From Bradyrhizobium paxllaeri (GTDB lineage: Bacteria > Pseudomonadota > Alphaproteobacteria > Rhizobiales > Xanthobacteraceae), in contig NZ_CP042968.1 in NCBI RefSeq assembly GCF_001693515.2, positions 2,542,001 to 2,606,000 of the forward strand: a stretch of 64,000 nt of DNA. Reading direction: 5' to 3'. Below the pieces are notes generated by a model. The model did no database searches. It worked only from the letters and a program-made list of their open reading frames with translations, and was not told the DNA's origin. Positions 57,315-64,000 of this stretch are shown piece by piece. The position numbers and the translations under genes were made by a program. Within the stretch, counting starts at the first letter, position 1, and each line of letters begins with the position of its first letter.

Positions 57315-58601
57315 TCACGGCAGCAGCTGGAAGGCTGCAGCAGCGACGAGGGTTGGAATGAGCGCGGCCACGGCAAGGCCAGCCGCGCTTATTGTGCCGT
57401 CTTCAAAACTGCCTTTGAGAATCGCGTAGCCCGCCGGGTTCGGCGCGTTGGCGATAACGGTCAAGCCACCTCCCGTCACTGCTCCCGCAACGAGGGAGTA
57501 TTTGAACTCATCAGAAACGCCATCGAGCAGAGAGCCGAGATAAGTCAGGGCAGCGTTGTCGGTGATCGCCGTGAGCAGAGTTGCACCCGTAAACAGGGTT
57601 GTCGGTCCCAAGTCGCTCAGAAGCGGTTCGAGCCACCACTTCTGCTGACCGCCAATTACAACGAGTCCCGCGAGAAAGAACGCGACCAGGAGACCTTCGC
57701 GAAGAATGAGCGGTGACTGAAAGCACTTGTAAGCTTCGGCAAAGCCCAAGAAGAACATGAACAGCGCCAGGAACACGATCGGGTGGTGACTAAAGGCGAC
57801 CACTGCCGCCAAGAATGCTATGTGCACTCCGGCAATCCAGGCAGGAACACCCAGCACTGCGGGCGATGCAGGCTCGTTCGAAACGGTGCGCAGAAAACGG
57901 CGGAACAGCAGGGTGACGCCAGCAGCGTTGATGACGACTGCAAGCGCAGCCTTCCATCCGAACGTCTGCAGCATGAATAGAAGGTCAAAGTTCCAGCGTT
58001 CGGCCACCATCAGGACCGGCGGCGCGGCGTATGGCGTCAATGTTCCGCCTATCGAGACGTTCACGAACAGGACACCGATAGTCGCGTACTGGAAGTTGCT
58101 TGGTGCCTTCCCGCCGAAATAACGTTCCTTAAGAAGCAAGGCAGTCAGCGTCATTGCCGCTGGCTCGGTAATGAATGAACCCAACAATGGCCCAATTGAA
58201 AGGAGTGTAAAGTAATACGCAGACGGCGCGGGCACTGGAATGAGTAACGATACAAATCGCAGCAGCGTGGCTGCCGTCTCGATCACGGGCCGGCTCGCAG
58301 CAATGACCATGATGACAAAAACAAACGCCGGCTCAGTGAAGTTGCGGCTTTCCAAGTAGGTAAGCGCACCACTCGTGCCGATGTTCATTGCCATGAAGCC
58401 GACGAGAACTGCCGCCCAGAAACCGAATACGACTTCGACTTCCGCGAGCAGATGCCAGACCCCGGCGTGACGAGGTTGTACTTGGGCCAGCCGCTCTATG
58501 GAACGTGTCGAGAAGGTATGAACCACCGCAAGCGCAAAGATTGCTGCGGCAGCCACAGCGACCCCATCAGGTGCGATGTTCGACACGGATCGCTTCCCCA
58601 C
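57315..58601 (-). CDS. Putative Na+/H+ antiporter (Na_H_antiport_3 family)
   Basis: 428 residues with about ten membrane helices. Recognised by EVVFGFWAAVLVGFMAMNIG, LTYLESRNFTEPAFVFVIMVIAASRP and PSNFQYATIGVLFVNVSIGGTLTPYAAPPVLMV, which belong to the putative Na+/H+ antiporter family related to arsenite/citrate-type ion transporters. Starts with a GTG at 58601, with a possible later GTG. Divergent from the MASE1 kinase gene; shares an intergenic region with imperfect palindromes. Ion specificity not known. Confidence 0.88.
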   Translation of the reverse strand: MGKRSVSNIAPDGVAVAAAAIFALAVVHTFSTRSIERLAQVQPRHAGVWHLLAEVEVVFGFWAAVLVGFMAMNIGTSGALTYLESRNFTEPAFVFVIMVIAASRPVIETAATLLRFVSLLIPVPAPSAYYFTLLSIGPLLGSFITEPAAMTLTALLLKERYFGGKAPSNFQYATIGVLFVNVSIGGTLTPYAAPPVLMVAERWNFDLLFMLQTFGWKAALAVVINAAGVTLLFRRFLRTVSNEPASPAVLGVPAWIAGVHIAFLAAVVAFSHHPIVFLALFMFFLGFAEAYKCFQSPLILREGLLVAFFLAGLVVIGGQQKWWLEPLLSDLGPTTLFTGATLLTAITDNAALTYLGSLLDGVSDEFKYSLVAGAVTGGGLTVIANAPNPAGYAILKGSFEDGTISAAGLAVAALIPTLVAAAAFQLLP

Positions 58602-58737
58602 GTTACATCTGGGGTAAGATTGTCGGGCGTCACGTCGGCAGGCAATTCAGAGCAAAACCTCTCGGTACTCCCCGAAGGGGTCCTTCCTAGAGTAGAACTA
58701 CGGATGCCGGGACGGTTACCAGAAGGAGTATGAGGAG
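58602..58737. promoter_or_regulatory. Divergent promoter region with imperfect palindromes
   Basis: Between the antiporter and kinase genes. It has CCCC-ACGTTACATCT-GGGG-type symmetry at about 58596-58614 and ACTCCCC-GAA-GGGGT at about 58667-58682. These are plausible targets of the FixJ-type regulator encoded downstream. GAAGGAGTATGAGGAG precedes the kinase ATG. Confidence 0.35.
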
Positions 58738-60381
58738 ATGCAGCTACCGCGGCTGGAGGAGGTTGGCTCCGGGACGCAACTGGTGCATCGAATGTCGCGC
58801 TCACACCTTGCGGTCGGCCTTGCCTATATCGCCAGCTACGTGGTGCTGGACAAGCTGAGCTATATTCATCCGTTTGCGGTATTTGGCATTACACCCTGGA
58901 ACCCGCAGACTGGATTGAGCTTCGCGCTAATTCTGTTGTTTGGCCGTCAATATCTGCCGTGGCTATTCGCTGCGCAACTGCTGGCAGATCTGATGGTGCG
59001 CCGTCTGCCACTTCCTCTCACCGCCGAGCTTCCCGTCGTGCTCATTACCGGGCTCGGTTACGGCTCCGCCGCGCTGTTGCTAACATCGTCCGGTCTGAAG
59101 TTCGATCTCACCCTGTCGTCCCGCAGTGCCATGCTATGGCTCACAGGTGTAGCTGTAGCCAGTATCGCGCTCGTTTCGGGTGGCTATGTCCTGGTACTCC
59201 TGCTTCATGGCATTGTTGCGGGGGCTGATCTGGGCCAAGTCTTCATTCGCGCATTCGTCGGCGACCTGATCGGCGTGATGGTATTCACCCCGTTTCTATT
59301 GATTGGGTTTACTCGCAGGCAGTTTCCAGCGCTGTCCTGGGAAATGGGCGCGCTCATGCTGATCACCCTCGCTGTCCTCTGGGGCATTTTGAGCCTGGAT
59401 CAGCCCTTTCGGTTTCAGCTTTTCTACGTATTGTTCCTGCCAATCGTCTGGATCGCAGTGCGGTTCGGTCTTCCAGGCGCAACCGCAGGGCTGGTCATCA
59501 CGCAGATCGGCCTTATCGCGTCGATTGAGCTGACGGACCAAAGTACTGGCGACGTTGTCGCTTACCAGGCACTGATGGTGATTTTGGCCATGACCGGCCT
59601 CGCAGTCGGAGTCCTCGTCACCGAGCAACAGCGGACACAGAATCAACTTCGCCTGCACCAGGATGCGCTTCACCGCGCATCGCGCGTTGCGACAATGGGG
59701 GAGTTCGCGGCCACCGTTGCTCACGAGATTAACCAGCCGCTGACCGCCATTAGCAACTATGCGCGACTCGCCAAGCTGGCGGCCGAACGTAGCCCGCCTG
59801 ACCTGGAAGCAGCAGCAAAGGCCAGTGGGGAGGCAATTGCCCAGGTCGAACGCGCAGGTGAGGTTGTCAACCGTTTGAGGGACTTCATAAGCATTGGACG
59901 GGTCGAAGCACAATCGGCAGCCGTTGGCACGCTTATCGATGAAGCGTTGTCTATCTTCCGGCCCGAATTGGATCGCCGCGGTATCGCTTATGCGACGCAG
60001 CTTGAGCGGGATCTTCCTCCGGTGCTGGCTGACGCATTACAGGTCGAACAGGTGATCTTGAATCTCGTTCGTAATGCGGCGGAGGCCCTGACGAATGCGG
60101 GCCGCAATGACGGCAGGATTGTCGTTGAAGCTGCGATAAGGTCCCGGCAAATGATCACAATTAGCGTGACCGACAATGGCCCGGGATTAGATCCCGATCT
60201 TGCGATGCAGCCGATCACGGCGTTTGCGACGACGAAGCGCGACGGTTTGGGATTGGGGCTGTCGCTTTCACGTTCGATCATCGAAGCGCACGGCGGATAC
60301 TTGCACATTGAAGATACATCGAGTGGTGTCTGCGCGTCTTTTACGTTACCAATTGATCAAAAGCGGAGCGCCAGGTCATGA
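58738..60381 (+). CDS. Membrane sensor histidine kinase with MASE1 domain
   Basis: 547 residues. The first 300 are a MASE1-type membrane sensor of eight or more helices (YIHPFAVFGITPWNPQTGLSFALIL; FGRQYLPWLFAAQLLADL; FGLPGATAGLVITQIGLI). HisKA follows with the phospho-acceptor in ATVAHEINQPLTAISNYARLA near 330, then ATPase motifs NLVRNAAEAL, VTDNGPGL and GLGLGLSLSRSIIEAHGG. Of the FixL/DctB-type HWE-less group with INQPL. The stop overlaps the regulator start (ATGA), so the pair is coupled. Signal unknown; redox or membrane stress is likely from neighbours. Confidence 0.92.
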   Translation: MQLPRLEEVGSGTQLVHRMSRSHLAVGLAYIASYVVLDKLSYIHPFAVFGITPWNPQTGLSFALILLFGRQYLPWLFAAQLLADLMVRRLPLPLTAELPVVLITGLGYGSAALLLTSSGLKFDLTLSSRSAMLWLTGVAVASIALVSGGYVLVLLLHGIVAGADLGQVFIRAFVGDLIGVMVFTPFLLIGFTRRQFPALSWEMGALMLITLAVLWGILSLDQPFRFQLFYVLFLPIVWIAVRFGLPGATAGLVITQIGLIASIELTDQSTGDVVAYQALMVILAMTGLAVGVLVTEQQRTQNQLRLHQDALHRASRVATMGEFAATVAHEINQPLTAISNYARLAKLAAERSPPDLEAAAKASGEAIAQVERAGEVVNRLRDFISIGRVEAQSAAVGTLIDEALSIFRPELDRRGIAYATQLERDLPPVLADALQVEQVILNLVRNAAEALTNAGRNDGRIVVEAAIRSRQMITISVTDNGPGLDPDLAMQPITAFATTKRDGLGLGLSLSRSIIEAHGGYLHIEDTSSGVCASFTLPIDQKRSARS

Positions 60382-60980
60382 CGATCGCGCTGATCGAGGA
60401 CGATGCGGCCATTTTGCATTCCCTGAGTATGCTGCTGGAAGGTCGCGGCATCCCTGTAAGCCCTTATGCCTCGGCTGAGAGCTTTTTGGCAGCGAGGGTT
60501 GAACCGTCGCCGCAATGCGTCGTTTCCGACATCCGAATGCCGGGAATGTCTGGCATGGAGCTGCAGCAGGAACTAGAGAAATGCGGCTCTGCCGTACCGG
60601 TCATTCTGATCACAGGTCACGGCGATATCGCAATGGCCGTGCAGGCGATCAAGCAGGGTGCCTTTGACTTCATAGAAAAGCCGTTTGACGACGAGCGGCT
60701 GATTGAAAGCATTTCACAGGCAATCAAGAGCGGCCATCGCCGGCGTGTCGAGCAGAGCGAGCGAGCGCTGCTCAGAGCCCGCGCCGCCGAGCTTTCGCCG
60801 CGTCAGATCGAGGTGATGCGACTGGTGGCCGATGGCTTTTCGAACAAGGAAATTGCGCACAAGCTCGATCTTAGTCCCCGCACTGTCGAAAACTATCGGG
60901 CGTGGATGATGGAAAAAATGGCCGCAAAGAACCTCGCCGATCTTGTTCGCAAGGTGATTGCCCTGGGATTTGAGGAATGA
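60378..60980 (+). CDS. FixJ-type response regulator
   Basis: 200 residues. Receiver with acidic pocket in IALIEDDAAI, phospho-acceptor Asp in CVVSDIRMPGMSG near 51, Thr in ILITGHGDIAM and Lys in DFIEKPFDD. LuxR-type HTH from about 140 (LSPRQIEVMRLVADGFSNKEIAHKLDLSPRTVENYRAWMMEKM). Complete and canonical, unlike the regulator at 52883. Expected to be phosphorylated by the kinase just upstream and to control this stress module. Confidence 0.93.
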   Translation: MTIALIEDDAAILHSLSMLLEGRGIPVSPYASAESFLAARVEPSPQCVVSDIRMPGMSGMELQQELEKCGSAVPVILITGHGDIAMAVQAIKQGAFDFIEKPFDDERLIESISQAIKSGHRRRVEQSERALLRARAAELSPRQIEVMRLVADGFSNKEIAHKLDLSPRTVENYRAWMMEKMAAKNLADLVRKVIALGFEE

Positions 60981-61259
60981 CGTTTGACGATCGGGCGAGC
61001 CGCCACACGTGCGGTGCTGATCTTCGATAACATTAACAAACGTCCGTGGCCGTTTTCGGCCGACCAATCTGATCAGTAGGTTCACGCCATGGGCTTCAGG
61101 TGACGCGGCTTACTGCCTGAACTCATTGGTCAGCTCGCCGATGTCAGCGGTGAATGATCGATCGCGTCTTCGAGCGAAACGGACACCGGTTCGCCCAAGA
61201 AAGCGCGATCGAAACAAGAGATCCTAGCCCCTTCTAGTTCAATCAGAACCGGTAAGGCG

Positions 61260-62342
61260 CTACTTCGCTGGGACTGGAGCGTCTCGCGGCGCGTCCTCCG
61301 CCACGTTGCTCTCATTCAGTTTCTGATTGACGATCTGGACGGTACGGTCGATCTCGGCATTGGGTACGCCAAGCTGATGCGAAATCAGCTTCACCAGGAG
61401 GTCGACGCGCTCGATGCAGGGTGCTCCGCCGGCGACCGCCCGAGCCGCCGACGAGGGCTTGAGCAGGCTTTCCGCCGCCTTGGCGTACTTCTCGAAAGGC
61501 ACCTGATCGGTGGGATCAGCGCCCAGACGCTGGGCGATGGCATCGACATGGTCATAGATGGACTGCGAGAGATTGATATCGCCATGCACCGCGTCGCGGA
61601 TCGACTGCGGCTCATGCTGTGTGATGCAGCGGTAATTCCCCGTCAACAGCATCGACCATTTGGCCAAAGGGACGAACATCGAATCAAACACCTTGAGCTT
61701 CACCGGAACGTCCTGGCCGTCCAGCTTCACAGCATCGATGTCGGCTTCCAGCTCCCGAAGCAGCGCGTTGTGTTTCTCATCCGCAAATGATGCTGCCTTG
61801 AAATTTGTCGGCAGGCCGACATGAAGAACATTCGCCGCCTCTTCCGGTGGACGGAAAGCCTGCGGATCAGGCGAGCAGAGCGACACCAGACCCGGCTCGA
61901 ACCGTTCCCATACCGCGGCATTGGTATAGGCCTGGTCCAGCTCCATGTTCGCCAACGCCGGAATCCGTCTGAGATAGGGCAGGGGCGGCATGTTCATGAT
62001 CGAAAGGCAAGGCAGCTTCGCTTCCGCAATCTTGATCATCAGAAGCTGGATCGCATGGTCGACGTATTGTGGCTCCTGCATCGCAAGACCAACCAGATCA
62101 TAGCGGGAGAGATCGACGCCGGCAGGCTCGGCCGCGTCCAAATTCCCGGGCAGGTCGCGCGAGAAGATCGACCGGTGAGTCGCCTCGTCCCGCAGCTTGA
62201 TGCGAACTTCGGTGCCGTCGCGATTGATGAGTTCTGCGGTCTGCTTTCGGCAAACCAGGGTCACGTTGTGACCCGCCATCAAAAGCTTTGTCGCCAGCAA
62301 TGAGCCGTACGAGGCTCCAAGGATCAGAATGTTGCGCGCCAT
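61260..62342 (-). CDS. Rossmann-fold oxidoreductase, 2-dehydropantoate reductase-like
   Basis: About 360 residues from ATG 62342, which has GGGAGGG upstream. The N-terminal NAD(P) motif is ILILGASYGSLLATKL with the second Gly replaced by Ser, followed by VTLVCRKQ, as in ketopantoate reductase/opine dehydrogenase-type proteins. The central and C-terminal parts (PCLSIMNMPPLPYLRRIP; LKVFDSMFVPLAKWSMLLTGNYRC) are of the same group but I do not recognise a specific enzyme. Neighbouring genes (CBS protein and OxlT-like antiporter) hint at oxalate metabolism, unproven. Confidence 0.7.
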   Translation of the reverse strand: MARNILILGASYGSLLATKLLMAGHNVTLVCRKQTAELINRDGTEVRIKLRDEATHRSIFSRDLPGNLDAAEPAGVDLSRYDLVGLAMQEPQYVDHAIQLLMIKIAEAKLPCLSIMNMPPLPYLRRIPALANMELDQAYTNAAVWERFEPGLVSLCSPDPQAFRPPEEAANVLHVGLPTNFKAASFADEKHNALLRELEADIDAVKLDGQDVPVKLKVFDSMFVPLAKWSMLLTGNYRCITQHEPQSIRDAVHGDINLSQSIYDHVDAIAQRLGADPTDQVPFEKYAKAAESLLKPSSAARAVAGGAPCIERVDLLVKLISHQLGVPNAEIDRTVQIVNQKLNESNVAEDAPRDAPVPAK

Positions 62343-62498
62343 GCGCCCTCCCACAGATGATTTCCGGCGCGCCACTACTCCGGCGCAGATTTGCGAGCGC
62401 CTGCTTTGCGACAGGAGTTAAGCTGAACTTGCGGTGCGATGCCGCTTTCCCCGGGAGTGCAGCTTCCGGGGAATGCCGGCGGAGTTCGAAGTGACCGG

Positions 62499-62930
62499 TC
62501 AGGCCGACGCGGCCAGCGTGAAGGGGGTTGCTTCGTCGTCGAACGCGGTCGTGATGTCGCGAATGCTGATGACGCCGATCAGGCTGTAATTGTCGATCAC
62601 CGGCACGTGGCGGATGTGATGCTTGCTCATGAGGTGACGGACATGCTCGAGCGTATCCGTCGAGGTGCAGGAGACGAGCTGCTGCACCGAAATGAATTGC
62701 GAGACGCGCATGTTCACGCCGGCGGTGCCGTGTGCGGCGATGGCGCGAACCACGTCGCGCTCGGTGAACATACCGACAGCCGTGTTGCCTTCGGTGCGGA
62801 CGACATCCTTGACCACCAGCGCGCTGATATTGCTCGCGCGCATCAGTTGCGCGGCAACGGCGACGGTTTCGTTCATGCGAACTGTTGCGACACGGGCGGT
62901 CTTCTTGCGCAGAATATCTCCGACTAGCAT
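62499..62930 (-). CDS. CBS-pair protein
   Basis: 143 residues from ATG 62930, with GGAGGG at the right distance. Two CBS domains make up nearly all of it: CBS1 about 6-66 (VATVRMNETVAVAAQLMRASNISALVV; GMFTERDVVRAIA) and CBS2 about 79-134 (LVSCTSTDTLEHVRHLMSKHHIRHVPVID; LIGVISIRDI). Such stand-alone pairs bind adenine nucleotides and act as energy sensors. The frame is open to 63050, but the later ATG is well supported. Confidence 0.92.
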   Translation of the reverse strand: MLVGDILRKKTARVATVRMNETVAVAAQLMRASNISALVVKDVVRTEGNTAVGMFTERDVVRAIAAHGTAGVNMRVSQFISVQQLVSCTSTDTLEHVRHLMSKHHIRHVPVIDNYSLIGVISIRDITTAFDDEATPFTLAASA

Positions 62931-63141
62931 GGCACCCTCCTTGGCTGAACTATTAGGCGCAAGTCTGGTATACATAATGCCAATTGTCAACACAGCTCGC
63001 GGCGAAAATCTTTCGCCGCGACTGCGATAAATAGGCAGTATTGCTGACATTTTTGGCAGAGCTTATTGCGGCCAGAGGTTGGTGACAGCGCCCGGACAGA
63101 GACAAGAAACCGTTCAGGTATACCAGAACTGCCGGCGCCCA

Positions 63142-63180
63142 AAGAAAAACGCGCCCATCCCGTGGGATGAGCGCGTTTCT
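63142..63180 (-). terminator. Intrinsic terminator after the oxalate/formate antiporter
   Basis: Read on the minus strand: AAACGCGCTCATCCC pairs with GGGATGGGCGCGTTT, then TTCTTT. It is a long stem of about 15 bp with a short loop and T tail, 24 bp downstream of the antiporter stop. Confidence 0.8.
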
Positions 63181-63203
63181 CTTAGCAACCAGTCCGGTTT
63201 GGA

Positions 63204-64000
63204 TCAGGCGGCAATCTGCGACTTGGCGACCACGACCTTGCGCCACGGCTTGAGCACCGCGATCGCCAGCAGCGAGGCCAGGATATTGGCGCCAGCCGCA
63301 ACGATGAACACGGTGTCCCACGTGCCCGACGACTGCTGCATGTAGTTCGCTACCGGCACCAGCAGTGCCGCGGTGCCCTTTGCCGTGTAGAGCAGGCCGG
63401 CATTGGTGGTCGCGAACTTGGCGCCGAAGGTATCGGTGCAGGTCGACGGGAAGAGGGAGTAGATCTCGCCCCAGGCGAAGAACACGAAGCCCGACAGCAG
63501 CACGAACCACACGGGATCGTGGCCCAGCATGTAGAGGCCCCAGATGCCGATGCCTTCCATGCCGAATGCGATGAACATGGTGTTCTCGCGGCCGATCATG
63601 TCCGAGATCCAGCCGAAGAAGGGACGGGTGAGGCCGTTGAGGACGCGATCGATAGTGGCCGCGAACGTCACCGCCGTCATCGTCACCGCCATCAGCGTGA
63701 CCGGCACGCTGTCGACCTTCCAGTCGACGGCGATCGGCTTGAGGTTGGCGGTAACCATCAATCCGCCGGCGCCGACGATCACGAACATGAAATACATCAA
63801 CCAGAAGATCGGCTGACGGATCACCTCGGTCGGCTGATAGTTGCGCCGGCTCTGGATGATGTTGGCGTTCTGCGTCACCGCAGGCACTTGTCCCGCCTTC
63901 GGCGCGAACATCAGGAAGGCGAGGATGACGATGATGATGCCTTGGCCGAGACCGAAATAGAGGAAGGTGGCCTGGAAGCCCGAGTCCTTGATCATCGCCT
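63204..64000 (-). CDS. Oxalate/formate antiporter-like MFS transporter (5' part outside window)
   Basis: Partial: the last 265 codons are present, and the gene continues past the right edge, as the frame stays open. Helices and loops are those of the OxlT-type major facilitator: FGWISDMIGRENTMFIAFGMEG, FFAWGEIYSLFPSTCTDTFG and TTNAGLLYTAKGTAALLVPVA. These segments are very typical of Bradyrhizobium/Methylobacterium oxalate/formate antiporters. Exchanges oxalate for formate across the inner membrane, supporting oxalate use. A strong terminator follows the stop. Confidence 0.88.
   Translation of the reverse strand, partial: AMIKDSGFQATFLYFGLGQGIIIVILAFLMFAPKAGQVPAVTQNANIIQSRRNYQPTEVIRQPIFWLMYFMFVIVGAGGLMVTANLKPIAVDWKVDSVPVTLMAVTMTAVTFAATIDRVLNGLTRPFFGWISDMIGRENTMFIAFGMEGIGIWGLYMLGHDPVWFVLLSGFVFFAWGEIYSLFPSTCTDTFGAKFATTNAGLLYTAKGTAALLVPVANYMQQSSGTWDTVFIVAAGANILASLLAIAVLKPWRKVVVAKSQIAA

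Overview
The window reads as chromosomal DNA of a high-GC alphaproteobacterium, most likely Bradyrhizobium or a close Bradyrhizobiaceae relative. The basis is strong GC bias at third codon positions, families typical of that group (OxlT-type oxalate/formate antiporter, FixJ-type regulators, zinc-ribbon adenylate cyclase/ATPase/TPR proteins, DUF459, DUF2200, DUF6894-like), and several dispersed palindromic repeats of the kind scattered through those genomes. No rRNA, tRNA or CRISPR array was seen. The taxonomic call is inference from recognition, not from a search.

Layout. 1-6.7 kb: a truncated LysR regulator diverges from an ABC uptake operon of polyamine/opine type (ATPase, HAD hydrolase, FAD amine oxidase-like enzyme, binding protein, two permeases). 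6.7-10.6 kb: a PAS sensor histidine kinase and a cation diffusion facilitator. 10.6-15.8 kb: repeat-rich accessory DNA with small genes (DUF2200, secreted and membrane hypotheticals) and an acyl-CoA dehydrogenase. 15.8-21.9 kb: zinc-ribbon cyclase/AAA/TPR regulator, a lipoprotein, a membrane J-domain/TPR protein and an amidohydrolase. 21.9-27.6 kb: a dipeptide/oligopeptide-type ABC operon (A, B, C, D, F) with a nested palindromic element lodged between the two permease genes. 27.7-33.4 kb: a COG0523/CobW-like GTPase, a cyclase-family protein, and a xoxFGJ-like PQQ dehydrogenase / cytochrome c / periplasmic binding protein cluster.

33.5-40.9 kb: serine hydrolase, aldo/keto reductase, a decayed toxin-antitoxin pair, then an operon of nitronate monooxygenase, quinone oxidoreductase and SMP-30 lactonase, and a propeller-like hypothetical. 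41.2-46.9 kb: a TPR-caspase protein with a CRP-like site upstream, a DUF459 SGNH protein, and an operon for a GGDD/PKT-type (probably PPi-dependent) phosphofructokinase with an archaeal-type fructose-1,6-bisphosphate aldolase/phosphatase. 47.2-54.5 kb: the most unusual locus, two glycine/asparagine-rich repeat proteins sharing the same motif pair, followed by a type I secretion ABC protein with a degenerate signature motif, its HlyD-type adaptor, and a convergent LuxR-type regulator whose receiver lacks the phospho-acceptor Asp. 55.2-56.6 kb: an IS701-family transposase. 56.8-61.0 kb: a stress-type module (UspA protein, Na+/H+ antiporter-like protein, MASE1 histidine kinase and FixJ-type regulator). 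61.2-64 kb: a Rossmann-fold oxidoreductase, a CBS-pair protein and the 3' part of an OxlT-like antiporter.

How the parts may work together: much of the window concerns uptake and oxidation of small organic molecules (amines, peptides, alcohols, nitronates, oxalate) in a soil or plant-associated bacterium. The 47-54 kb locus looks like a self-contained export cassette (two substrates, transporter, adaptor, regulator) and is the best candidate for an undescribed system.
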